A model generated the notes under the pieces. That model saw nothing but the letters and a program-made list of their open reading frames with translations, searched no databases and had not been told where the DNA came from. From Protea cynaroides (lineage: Eukaryota > Streptophyta > Magnoliopsida > Proteales > Proteaceae), in contig CM053265.1 of NCBI GenBank assembly GCA_028583415.1, positions 23,940,830-24,004,829 on the forward strand: a DNA stretch of 64,000 nt. The letters run 5' to 3'. This document shows, one piece after another, positions 22,075 to 33,554 of this stretch. The translations under genes and the position numbers were made by a program. Position 1 is the first letter of the stretch. Every line of letters starts with the position of its first letter.

Positions 22075-23039
22075 TGCCACACTGGACGGAACGGGTCTTG
22101 AGCTCGCCGGAGGTGCCTGCACAGAGAGAAAGAAAGTGACACCGTGAATAGCAGGGCCCGGATGCCCCGAAACCATTCTGATGCCTAAGTTAGTCTGGTA
22201 AAACAAGCAATATGGGACAGCCATAAAGGTGGTTATCCCTTTTGTCAAGAAAGGGAGTTCTGGTAGTTGCCTTAGCTCAAACTTGGGGGATAAAGATATG
22301 ACCGAATGTCAACAAACTTTATGGTCTAGATTTAGTGTGTATCGATTTGTCCCGATACCTCGTTTAGATCTCCAATATATAACCCCAAAATGGGAACGGT
22401 GGGATGCTTGCCATGCATCTCGATTGAGGAATGCAGGATCTATTTAAGGATGGGCTATCTGTCTGGCTGGCTGGAGTGGTGGTAGGTAAGCCCACGATGA
22501 CATGGCAAGCATGGGCTGGTGTGCTGGAAGGTTCATGTAATCCAGCTCTTGAGATATGAGAGAGATTTCCCCTTCAATTACGTAAACTGATAGACGTGAT
22601 GCACATTTAATGCGCATGGTTTACATTTAATGCATATGGCCAACATGTATTTCTCTCGGTTAATCCCACACTGCCCTGACCATCGGATCATCTCATGGGA
22701 ACGCCACATGGTTGATGGATGTTCTTAGGTGCGTCAGTCTGAGGCACCCATGAAACATTGGGTAGTATGGTAATATTACATGATCTTGATATCTTGGGCT
22801 TAGGACGTGATAACATATCCGAAGCGATGGTTTCCACATGTCATGAATGAAATACTCTACTCTTTTGGGTGCCTCGAAAGCCTATTCATGGCCTATTTTA
22901 GATGTAAACCCTTAAGCTTCTCTCAATGATATTTCATCTAGGCAGTACACGTGTCCTGTGATTAATGGTGGATATTATTCCCATGTCAACTTCCTTCCAA
23001 CTCATCTAGACCACCGACACCGCTTGACACAATGTGGCA
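22075..23039 (-). mobile_element. 5' LTR of the minus-strand Tat-type element
   Basis: 965 bp bounded by perfect 7-bp inverted termini, TGCCACA at 22075 and TGTGGCA ending 23039, with the primer region just inside. On the minus strand a TATA-like TTATATATTGG lies at about 22384-22374. No partner LTR was found near 14700-15300. Confidence 0.75.
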
Positions 23040-25668
23040 TATCTCTTGCAAGTCGGGTAAGAGAGGAGCAGGAGCCAATGGTGTCGTGGAGTAGAGCCAG
23101 AGTAGCGGTGCACGATTTGCCGGGAGCAAAAAAGTGTCCAATTTTGAGTTCAACAGCAAAGCATCTTCGTTGATGAAATCTGTCGAACTAGTGGCGGGAA
23201 TAGAAGATTCGAAAACTTCACAATTTAAACTTCATGTTTGCACTCCTTGTTCCTCGTTGTGATTCCCACGATTTATCAGTTAAAGGCTTAAGCATGTTGT
23301 CTACTTGTCTCTGATCTTCGAATTTAAATGAAGGCAGCGGTCGATCTTCTCGTTCAGGAAATCGACCATGGATCCATATCAACCTTTTATTTTAGTCTAA
23401 GGAAATAGTTGGCCTTGGCAAGGAGGGGGGAAGAAGAGAAATTGAGAGTATTGAGAGAAGGTGTGAGAGTGACGTAGCGTAAAAGGGGCACGGCACATTA
23501 GGTTGAAAGGGAAATGGGTGTGTAAGGGAAACCCTACGCCGACATGTTTATAAAAACACCATAACATGCACTATCAATGGCTAGGTTTGTTTACAAATGC
23601 CGCAATGTGCACTATGCATAATGTATCCTGTTAGTAGTTGCGTTTTTATAGAAATGCCGCAAGATATACATCAATAACTGCTTTTCTTTGGAAACGCCAT
23701 AAATATACTAATCAATAACTGCATTTTTTTTGGAACACCGCTACCTACTATCCATAGCTGTTTTTTTCTTAAAAAAATGCCACAATGTATGTCATCATAA
23801 GGGTCTTAAATGGTTTATAATCGGTTTAATGGTCCAGTCCAGTGCAGTGTAGTATATAAGAGGATAAAACCAAAATCGAACCGATTAACTAAACAGTGTT
23901 AAAATTGAAACCAGAACCGATTAATAATCGGTTTCGATTTTCCAGTTTTTAAACGGTTTTTCATTAATTGGTTTTGCTTGTAGTTTATAAACGGTTTAAA
24001 GCATTGGTTATTAATCGATTTTTAATAATTAAAAAAATATTGTAATGTTGTTATGCCTAATGGAGTAATGGTTAATGCCTATTGTGTTTTCCAATTTTAT
24101 CGTTTTGGTTTTATGGTTTAGGCCTTTGGGAATTGGGATTGGGTCTTAGGAATAGTGTATTAATTGGGGGTTAGAATTGGCTTCTTGGAAAAATAATATA
24201 TTAATTGGGGTTAGAGTTGGTTTCTTAGAAAAACAGTATATCAATAGGGGTTAGGGTTGGAGTTAGCGTCTTCAATCATGGAAATAATATATTAATAATA
24301 TAGGGAATGAGATTAGGTTTTATTAGTTTAGCTTTTAGGGGATAAACGGTATACACTATATTCAGTTTAATCAGTGTCTAGCCAGTGTAACCCGAAGGTT
24401 TAAATGATTCCGTCCAATTTCGGTAAACAGTGTCAAATTTCAAACCAGAATCGAACCAAGACCGATTACTAAATAGTCTCTCGGTTCAGGTGTAAATGGT
24501 TCAGTCCGATTTTAGTAACTGTTCCGGTGCAAAGGTTTAGCGGCATTTTCCATGAATCGATTAGTTGCATTTTCAACTTCTCAAACCTGTTAAACTTTAA
24601 AAAATCTAAGGAAAATGTTCTGTTTTTCGATCCTCACAATCATAGTTTGTAAGAGAGCATACTGGAAGCAGAAGTTCTGGTCATGCCAGATATTCACAAG
24701 CCATTCAAAATCAAATCGAGACGCAAGAAAAACAAGGGTCTCTAATAGACCTAAATCAGCTAGGAAAGCAAAATTACTTCAAATGCAATGAATTTTAAGT
24801 GATTTGAAGTGCCAGAAACATGGCTCAAGATTTGAATCCACTAGCCACAAGAAAGATAAAAGTAGGTGAATCTTCATTCCTAATGACTAAAACCACTAGA
24901 AAACTCTGAACCACTACTCATTCAGCTCGATACAAGAGAGATCCAACAGTGCTGGTTGGAATATATGGGACTGAGAGCTGGAGTGGATCAGTTTCCCTTC
25001 GCATCGCATTGATAGTTCAACCTACAAATTACCCAATCTATAAATTAAAAGATTGAAAAAAAAATCCAATTAGCCCTAGATCATTACAGACTACCCAACT
25101 TATGTTACAATGACAAAGGGAAATCAATCATTAAACGGCTGACATCTCCAATTAGCCTGGAGACCACCCCCTGAGTAGCACCATTATAGCATACCCAACC
25201 TAAAATTTTATAAGAGATCATATATCAAATGGGTGGCGCCTCTAAATAGCCCATAGATAATCTTACAATTTTATTTCATTTTTTAGGGTAAAGAAGTAAA
25301 TTTTTTTAGACTATATTCATATAACCCATAAGGCAACATTGTTTGTAAACATTTGATTCGAATTTGCATCGGAATCTAATTATTTGGATTTGAATTCTCC
25401 TAAATTGATACAAATGCAAATCAAATCCGTATTTTTTACTATATTTTTATTAATTAAAACAAATAAACCCTTACTTTAATCTCTTAAGACTAAAGATCTG
25501 TTCATAAAAACAAATTAAAATTGTTTGAATGCTTTCCGTATTGCTTACTGTCTTTACATAATAACTCCTTTTCATAACTTGTGGGAACAAAAATACATTA
25601 AAATTATTTTAATGCTTTCTCTCCCTCCTCCCTCTCTCCCTTGCTCTTAATTCACACACATACAAAGA

Positions 25669-25703
<35 letters not shown>

Positions 25704-26017
25704 GAAACTGTTTAAAAACCAAATAATCATCAGTTCAGTAATCATTTTGAAACCTTTTAATAAATCTTTTGGCTTTACTTTATTCACACTAAACCGAAAC
25801 AAATCGAACTTTATTCATACTAAACCGAAACTAATCGAACCACTAAATTGTAATCACACTTTTTAACACCCTTAGTAAGGTAGCATTGGGAATATTGAGA
25901 CCATGTCTATCAGGGAACACATGTCACAGAGTATAATCTACGTTGGATGGTTGATAGTGCTCCAACAAGATTCTTTCATCATCCCCAACACTGACACAAA
26001 TTTTTCGACGATGGTAA
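23040..26017. other. non-coding stretch with degenerate repeats
   Basis: No gene is supported. Four loosely repeated blocks with AANGCCGCAA plus TATCAATAACTGC-like text lie at about 23545-23790; they look like subterminal repeats of a class II transposon. From about 23820 to 24540 the sequence is rich in CGGTTT/AAACCG and includes three imperfect copies of a unit with TTAATTGGGGTTAGAG (about 24155-24260). A (CT)n run lies at 25670-25702. The right end is the target flank of the copia insertion. Confidence 0.5.
25670..25702. repeat. (CT)n microsatellite
   Basis: About 16 uninterrupted CT dinucleotides. Confidence 0.95.
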
Positions 26018-26398
26018 TGTAATGTTTTCATCATGTATGGGTATGCATCAGTCATTGTGCGAGTTTGGATTAGTGGATGGGTGTTGAATAGACGGTTGTG
26101 ATTGGATGGTACCATTGTGGGAGGGTTTCAATTAATCCACCTTAATGTGTAATAGATTGGGGACTTATTGGTAATTTAACCCAATTATAAAAAGGACAAA
26201 ACTACCTTTCTTTTAGGGTTGGTCTCTGCTCCATGTCTATACATAGATAGTCAATTCCATAGTTGGCTATTATTAAACGTATATGAGAAAAGGTAGTAAA
26301 CAAGACTGACACAGTTTGGACGACTCTCCTACAAACGTTATGGATTTGGGTATGTAAAATGTTATTTGATTTGATTCGAATGCTTAAATTTTCTAACG
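26018..26398 (+). mobile_element. copia 5' LTR
   Basis: Starts TGTAATGTTTTCATC and ends CTAACG (CTAACA in the partner). By eye about 44 of 381 positions differ from the 3' LTR, mostly transitions. The last 100 bases differ at only about three positions. Confidence 0.9.
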
Positions 26399-26399
26399 G

Positions 26400-26412
26400 T
26401 GATATCAAAGTC
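26400..26412 (+). other. degenerate primer-binding site
   Basis: TGATATCAAAGTC, one base after the LTR, resembles the initiator-Met site TGGTATCAGAGC with transitions only. Confidence 0.7.
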
Positions 26413-28800
26413 AGATTAGGCTCAAATTGAATCAATACCCAATCTATTGTGTTTACCGATTTAATATTTTTATTAAAAAAATAAATAAATAAATAAACCT
26501 CGGTGGTGAGTTTCCCATAGGGAACCCAACCGGCAAGTCTGCAGGCAAGCCACTCAGCAAACCCGCAGGCTAGCCTGAGGTCAGTCCCCAAGCAAACCCC
26601 CAGCCAACCAGCGAGGCCAGTCCGTAAGAAAGCCTGAGGCAGGAGGCTCCTTCGACTGATCTAAGGGCTTGGGGATCGGTCTGGCCGCCTGCCAATACAT
26701 TGGGGGGTGAGTCCGCTGAAATCCGGCCCTTGACAGAAGGTAGAACCGCCGGAGACGATTTGGATACTAAGCTCACAGGCAAGTCCTGGCCAGCCAACGA
26801 GGCTAGCCCGCAGGCAAGCCCCCAGCCAACCAGCGAAGCCAGCCCATGGCCAGCCCGCGGCTAGCTAGAGACCGGCCGAGGCCAACCTGTAGCCAGCCGA
26901 GACAGAACCCCACTGCCAGCAGAAAGAATTGCCGTAAGCATTAGCTAATTATTTTTTTCCGACGGTTTTTCTGGTATTTCTAGCGGTGACGGTTGGTCAT
27001 CCGCCATTGGGGAGTTACCAGATTTCCCGTTAACATCCTTGATAATTGCGGGTTATCAGGGAGTCTCAGTGTACGTGTTTTAACAAAAGGGCATTTTTTG
27101 TAAATTGAATGACAATCTAAGGTCATTTTCATCCTTTTAAAGGACATTTGATAAAATAAATAAATAAAGGTTTGAAGGTTTTCGGGTTTAACCGGATTGG
27201 TGACCCGAACTGGGACAGCTCGAGCTAACCAGGGAAATAAATACAGGTCAAACCGGTGACCAGGTCAAATGCCCTACTTGGTTGACCCATTAACCCGATC
27301 AATAAGCCAAGTGGGTCGGTCCGACAAGCCGAGTTGATGACCATACAGGTTGTCCTAGTAACCCAGTTATTGTCCCGATCGGGTCAACCCGAAACCCTTT
27401 TACCCAATGTGGTGGACCCGGTTAAACCTGGTTTGGCCCGCTCAATGATTCAGTTCGGGTTTGGTCTGACATCCAACCGAATGAACCGTAAGTGCTCTGG
27501 CTATATATTTGTGGTGACAATTAAAATTTCTGAGCAGATTCTGTTATATGTAACCATTTATGTTACGAGCCGATCATCACTGTTTTCAGTGACTACATGT
27601 TCTATGATAGTCTTGTATGAATGTCGCTAAAAGAACAGAGCTTACACTTTTTATGACAGTCTTCTGTGACCGTCGCTAAAGGAACAGATAAGCTGTTTTT
27701 AAGTGACATTTATGATGTGAACGCCATTGTATATATGTATAAATAGGATAATGTAACTGTCACTGTTTAGTGACAGAAACAAAAGCCACAAAAAGTAAGT
27801 GTTAAAGAGAAACATAAGAAAGCCATTAAAACTTGTTAATGATATTAGGCATGATTTAACACTTATGAAAGTTATTGTTTTGGACAATGTTTTTGTCTTT
27901 TGAGGGGAAATATGCCATAAAATATTTTTATAATGGGTTTTTCATAATGGGATGCTTATATGGACTTAAATATGGAAAGTTTTCCTTAAAAATGCTGAAA
28001 TAGTTCATAATACCTAAAGCTACCAAGTCTAAACCCATAACCGTAGTGGACAATGTTTTTGTCTTAAGAGTGGGAATATGCCATATAATAATGATATTAT
28101 GGGATTTTCATAATGGGATAGTGTATGGACCTAGGCATGAAATGTTTTCCTTATAAATGTTGAAATGGTCCATAATATTTAAAACTACCAAGTCTGAACC
28201 CATGGGCCTAGTATACAATCTTGTTGACGGGATTCAATGGTTTTAGTTATGATGCTTCCGTTCAACTGGCTAGTTCCTCAGGATATGGGACCACCGCCAA
28301 CAGTATTCATAGATTGCTGCAATCTTATTGATGTGATTCCATGGTTTGAGTTACGATGCTTCCGTTCAATGGGCTAGTTCCTCAAAGTATAGGACAACCA
28401 CCAACGATATTTAAAGATTGCCCTCAAGGAGACCATATGGCAAACGTCATGATCAGATGAGTCTTCGTTTGGTCCATCCGCTTGATCAAGTGAAGGTGAT
28501 GTTGATGAGCTTTTCGGAGTCAGGAGTTTTTGTCTTGCCATATCAGGTGATAAGATTTCTGAGGAAGGTTGTTTTCAAGTATCTCGCTTTGCTTAGAATG
28601 TGGGGAAGGAGTATTGGGCGATCTTGCCATCTCAGGTGTGACTCCAATGACATGGACCTTGCACCCAGTTCCTTTGGGCTTCTCCAACTATGTTTGGAAA
28701 ATAAGACTGGGAGAAATCTGATCAATTGCCTACTTGGTTAGGTTTATTTTTATTAGTGGCTTTTGTATTGTTATATGCATGATTATGCATATTGATTGAG
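26413..28800. other. copia leader with inserted GC-rich and class II-like sequence
   Basis: The 2.4-kb leader holds three kinds of sequence. (1) About 26510-26900 is unusually GC-rich, with CCAGCCAACCAGCGA-type repeats. (2) About 27560-27800 contains GTGACNGTCGCTAAANGAACAG motifs, like subterminal repeats of a CACTA-type transposon. (3) Two local tandem duplications follow: a 166-bp unit starting at 27882 and 28048 (GGACAATGTTTTTGTCTT), and a 104-bp unit starting at 28216 and 28320 (CAATCTTNTTGANG). No coding signal is supported. Confidence 0.55.
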
Positions 28801-28811
28801 TAAATCACCAC

Positions 28812-29185
28812 TTTCTGTTTACCAGCTTGGATTCTCACCTTGCTTCTATCAAGACACTCAGTGGCACAAATTATGAAGAGTGTGTTGAATCACTTAATGT
28901 GATGCTTTGCCTTTATGCGTCTGGATATTCCATTGAGGTTTGATGAGCCTCCTACTCCTACGGCTTTTAGTGACACTGAAGCCAAGATCTTTTTAAAAGA
29001 TTGGGAGGAATCAAACAGATTAAGTTTGATGATCATGAATCATAATATTGATAGAACTATCAGAGATAGTATCGTTGATAAGAAGACTACAAAACTTTAT
29101 TTAGCAGAAGTTGGAAAGAAATTTCAGAAGCTAGATAAAGCAGAAAAGGGGTATTTTTCTGGAGTTGTTTACAACAACTAAGTAT
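28812..29185 (+). pseudogene. copia gag, N-terminal part
   Basis: One frame gives HLASIKTLSGTNYEECVESLNV, the usual start of copia gag of the UBN2 type, where NYxxW is expected but Cys (TGT) replaces Trp. It then shifts frame into 28915-29181 (RLDIPLRFDEPPTPT, WEESNRLSLMIMNHNI, KLYLAEVGKKFQKLDKAEKG). The rest of gag and the zinc knuckle are not readable. Forms the particle shell in intact relatives. Confidence 0.75.
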
Positions 29186-29759
29186 GATGGGATAGTGGGA
29201 GTTTGCAGCCATACTTTAAAGATGACCAAGTATGCAAACAATCTCACTAAAATAAAAGTGAATATTTCAGACACTTCCTGATTTCGCAGATTATGCATCC
29301 CTTCATCTTGTTTTGACAATCTCAAGACTTTCATATTGTCAGTAGCCTGCAATGGACAATAGGGCAGATAACTTCTACTTTTGTGCAAGAGGAAGAGTCA
29401 TAGAAAAGAAAGGGCACTCAGTGGAGTTAGTTGTTCATGAGGGTAACAAAACACCCCTCTAGCTCTAGTTTGTTTTGAGTTCAAATTGTTTGTTGTTTTC
29501 CCTACATCTTGGTGTTTGATATTGGAGAGAGTATTCCTATTACAAATTTTGTACAAGATCTAAGAAACAAGAGAAGTCCAAGTGATGGAAATTGCACATT
29601 TACGTAGGGAATAGGGAGAGAATTCAAAGTAAATTATGTAAGAGTTGTTGTTTGTGTTATTTAGGATCAAAATCGATTGGCAACTTATAGGTTTAAGTTA
29701 ATACTCCTACTCCACCTACAACTCATTCCTCTACTGTAAATGTTGTTTGAGATCTAAAT

Positions 29760-30850
29760 GTTCATTATTAGATGAAAACTCTTCTAGATTGTGGCATAGA
29801 TGTTGAGATTTTAGAATGGGACAAGTAATCAAGGATGATACTCTCTGATAGCTTTTTTTTTTCTGATTTTGGAACATTTGTTGATTATATAAGAGAAAAA
29901 TTACTAGATCTAGAGGCAAAGGGGCATTCTGAAAGGAAGAAGTGTTAGAGCTGATTTATACTGATATTTATGGTCCCTTCACTCATATGGCAATGGGATG
30001 ATACCGTTACTTCATTTCCTTTATTAACGATCAATCCCTTTAAGGATGTGTATCTGATTCAAGAGAAGTTTGAATCACTAGAGGCCTTTAAAATTTTCAA
30101 GGCTAAAGTTGAACTGAAAATGGGAAAGAAAATAAAGGCTTTGAGATCTAATTGAAGCGGAGAGTACTACGGTAGGTATGATGAAAGTGGTTGTAACCCT
30201 AGACCATTTGCAAAGTACTTACAGGATTGTGGTCAGTATACTATGCCAGGCACCCTAGAATAGAACAGTATCGATGAAAGGCCAAATTGTACTCTTATGG
30301 ACATGGTAAAAAGCATGGTAAGTAAGTCTATCTTACCAGACTTTTTGTGGGAGTAGCATTGAAGACTACAGTGTATATTCTGAATAAAGTGCCAAGTAAG
30401 GAGGTAGTTCCAAAGACTCCTCATGAGTTGTGGAGTGCTAGGAAACATAGTATTCATCATCTCCATGTTTAGGGATACGTAGCGGAGGTGAAACCCTATA
30501 ATCCACAGATGAATAAACTTGATCCCAGGACCATAAGTGGTCATTTCATTGGTTATCTAAAGAGGTCAAAGGGATTCAGATTTTATTATCTATCTCATTC
30601 TACCACAGTTATTGAGTCTAAGCGAGCTGTTTTCTTTAAAGATGGCATTAGCCATCAGACCTCTCAACCTCGTATTTTCTCTTTTGAGGAGGAAGAGATT
30701 GTTGTTCTTATTCCTAGTCTCCCATCATCGTCTACTGTTAGTACACCTGTTGAGCAGGTGACTATGCATGTTGCTACTCAGGAACATGTGGAGCCTACAG
30801 CTATTGTTCCTGTAGCTCCAATTGCTGATTCTCTCCAGATGAGCCAGTAG
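29760..30850 (+). pseudogene. copia integrase, broken
   Basis: Fragments of the pre-integrase block (LWHR near 29800) are followed by the catalytic core start LIHTDIYGPF-like near 29955-29975, YRYFISFI near 30003, a stop-ridden middle, then TAVYILNKVPSKEVVPKTPHELW near 30365-30435. An open C-terminal block (30488-30850) has KPYNPQMNKLDPRTISGHFIGY and ESKRAVFFKD. The last is the copia integrase-RT linker region with its Ser/Thr/Pro-rich stretch. Many stops. Confidence 0.8.
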
Positions 30851-31059
30851 TCAGTATTCCTCTTTTGAGGAGATCAGAATGGACTCTAAGGTCCTCCATC
30901 CCTAATGACATTGTCACATATCTATAGGAGCATCAATATGACATAGGAGCTGAGACAGATCATGTTTCTTTTCAGTAGGTTGTTGATAGTTAACATTGTT
31001 CTCAGTGAATGGATGCCATGCATGATGAGTTAAATTCATGAAAACCAATGAAGTTTAGG

Positions 31060-32598
31060 ACTTAGTTGATTTGCCCAAGGATTTCAATCCAATTCAATTG
31101 GATGTAAAGACCGAAAGAGATGCTAAATGAGAGATTAAGCACTACAAAGCTAGATTTGTAGCAAAAGGCTTTAGCCAAAAAAAAAGGTGTAGATTACACA
31201 AAAAAATTTCCTCCAGTATCCACCAAAGAATTTTTCAGGATCATTATGACATTGGTTGCCTAGTTTGACTTAGAGTTATATCAGATGGATGTAAAGACAG
31301 CATTTCCTAATGGAATCTTGGAAGAGGAAGTGTATATATTGCAACATCTTGGTTTCATGACAGTTGACAATGAGCATATGGTATGTAGGCTCAAGAGGTC
31401 AATTTATGGCTTGAAATTATCTCCAAACAGTGTTACTTGAGGTTTGACCAAGTTGTTACCTGTCTTGGGTTCAAAGAAAATATTGTTGATCAGTATATAT
31501 ACCTCAAGATCAGCGGAAGTAGATTTATCTTCTTAGTTCTCTATATAGATGATATTCTTCTAGCTAGTTATGATAAAGGAATTCTACAAGAGACAAAGAG
31601 ATTGTTGTCTAGCCAATTCAATATGAAGGATCTTGGAGAGTCATCCTATGTTTAGGGGATAGAGATTCTTCGTAACAGATCATGTGTTGTTCTTGGCTTA
31701 TCATAAAGAACATATGTTGATAAAGTGATGCAGAGGTTTAGCATGTGGTTGTGCCTCTTCGAAGGTTCCCATTACAAAGGGTGATAAATTCACCAAGTCT
31801 GATTGCCCCAAGAATGATATTGAATGGGCTCAGATGAAAGACATACCATATGCTTCTGTCGTTGGTAGTCTAATGTATGCTCAAGTTTGTACTCGACCTA
31901 ACATTGTTTTTGCTATCAATGTGCTTGGACGATTCCAAAGCAATCCAGGTTGGACTCATTGGGTGGCAGTGAAGAAGCTCATGAGGTATCTTTAGGGCAC
32001 TAGAGACCTCATGCTTACCTTCAGACGGACCGATACTCTTGAAATAATCGGGTATACAGGTTCTGATTTTGCTGGAAGTCCAAATGATCTGAAGTCTACG
32101 TCAGGTTATATTTTCATGATGGTTGGAGGTGCAGTATCATGGAAAAGTGTAAAGCAGATGCTTATTGCTACTTCCACTATGTAAGCAGAGTTTGTGGCAT
32201 GTTATGAGGCCACAGTTTAGGCTCTATGGTTGACGAACTTTATTTTAGGGCTTCAGGTGGTTGATTCCATAGCCAGGCCACTGAAGACATATTATGATAA
32301 TTCTGCTGCAGTGTAGTTTTCTCGTAATAACAAGAGTGCTTCTGGCTCAAAGTACATTAATATAAAATATCTCCTAGTTAGAGAGAAAGTTCAAGAGTCT
32401 ATGATCTCTATTGAGCATATTTTTAAAGACGTTGCGATTCTTGATCCACTGACAAAAGCTTTGGCTCTAAAGGCTTGGATGTATTTTGTTAGTGAGAATA
32501 CGTTTTATAGACACATGCAGTGTTTATTACTTTTGAATAAATGTTATTGTGCTCTTATTGTTTTTTCATTATTTGTACATGTACATATTCTGCTTTGA
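31060..32598 (+). pseudogene. copia reverse transcriptase and RNase H, broken
   Basis: RT landmarks in order: HYKARFVAKGFSQK (about 31140), FPPVSTKEFFRIIM, QMDVKTAFPNGILEEEVY (about 31285), RLKRSIYGLKLSP (about 31395). The intact active site LYIDDILLAS is at about 31537-31566, followed by FNMKDLGES. Then YASVVGSLMYA (about 31850), YTGSDFAG of RNase H near 32055, TSGYIF, KQMLIATSTM and AEFVA, ending after DPLTKAL with a frame that stops at 32598. Numerous single-base stops and frame changes. Confidence 0.85.
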
Positions 32599-33160
32599 AT
32601 GATAGTAAAGGCAAGCCTTAAATGAGAATAAAGGCAGACCTTGAATGATAGTAGAGATATTTCAATGTGTTACCTTCCTCACATGTCAGTTGTTGTATTT
32701 ATAAGTACACATAGCTAGTAGAGTTACTCAATTTGAGAACTTAGACTACTGATACTTCAATATGAGGTGTCTATAGTGTGCTTCTATATGGAATAGCCAT
32801 TTTGATAGTTGTAGTGGCAATTTGTCATGTCAAGAATGATTCCAGTGAGCTCCAAATGATGGAGTAGCTAATGACTTTAATCGAAAGTCTGGACTAATTT
32901 GGATTGACAAGTTTGATGGTTAGACATGCAACTTTCATACCCCAGCTTTACATTATTTGTAGCCCAAAAGCAGATAAGGGTGCAAGCACTTTGACTTGTA
33001 GTGTCCTACGTTGACTTAAGACGTGATGACGCTTACAATTGAGCATTTATGTTCATACTTGGTCCAAGGGTGTAATGGTTAAGGTGAGCTACTTTCAACA
33101 CTTCCTATATGTGATCATAATATTTTCTAATCCATGGTTAAAGCAATATACTAATGCAGG

Positions 33161-33173
33161 CCAAGTGGGAGAA
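33161..33173 (+). other. polypurine tract of the copia element
   Basis: CCAAGTGGGAGAA directly precedes the 3' LTR, the typical copia plus-strand priming site. Confidence 0.85.
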
Positions 33174-33554
33174 TGTAATGTTTTCATCATGTATGGGCAC
33201 GCACCAGTCATTGTGTGAGTTTGGATTAGTGGATGGGTGTTGAATGGACGGCTGTGATTGGATGGTACCCTTATGGGAGGGTTCCGATTAATCCACCTTA
33301 GCGTGTAATAGATTGGGGACCTATTGGTAATTTGACCCGATTATGGGAAGGACCAAATTACCCTTCTTTCAGGGTTGGTCCCTACCCCCTGTCTATATAT
33401 AGGCAACCAACCCCATAGTTGATTGTTATTCAACGTATATGAGAAAGGGGAGCAGACAAGACTGACACAGTGTGGACGACTCTCCTACAAACGTTATGGA
33501 TTTGGGTATGTGAAATGTTATTTGATTTGATTCGAATGCTTAAATTTTCTAACA
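33174..33554 (+). mobile_element. copia 3' LTR
   Basis: TGTAATGTTTTC to TTTTCTAACA, same length as the 5' LTR. TATATATAGG at about 33399 is a likely TATA box; the 5' LTR has the decayed form TATACATAG. Confidence 0.9.

Larger units (their letters stand above)
15290..23039 (-). mobile_element. Tat-type Ty3/gypsy retrotransposon, minus strand, 3' LTR not found
   Basis: Reading leftward: 5' LTR (23039-22075), Tat-type primer region, decayed gag, protease, RT, RNase H, integrase ending at about 15836, then a five-unit tandem repeat. The gene order PR-RT-RH-IN, the gag zinc-finger form and the 3' repeats mark the Tat lineage. It differs in detail from the plus-strand Tat element (intact YIDD, different LTR and array), so it is a different family. 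The left end is ill defined. Confidence 0.8.
26018..33554 (+). mobile_element. complete but decayed Ty1/copia retrotransposon
   Basis: Two 381-bp LTRs (26018-26398 and 33174-33554) flank gag, integrase, RT and RNase H in the copia order. A degenerate initiator-Met primer site follows the 5' LTR and a purine tract (AAGTGGGAGAA) abuts the 3' LTR. The flanking 5-mers are GGTAA (26013-26017) and AGTAA (33555-33559), a target duplication with one change. All coding domains carry stops or frame changes. Confidence 0.9.
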
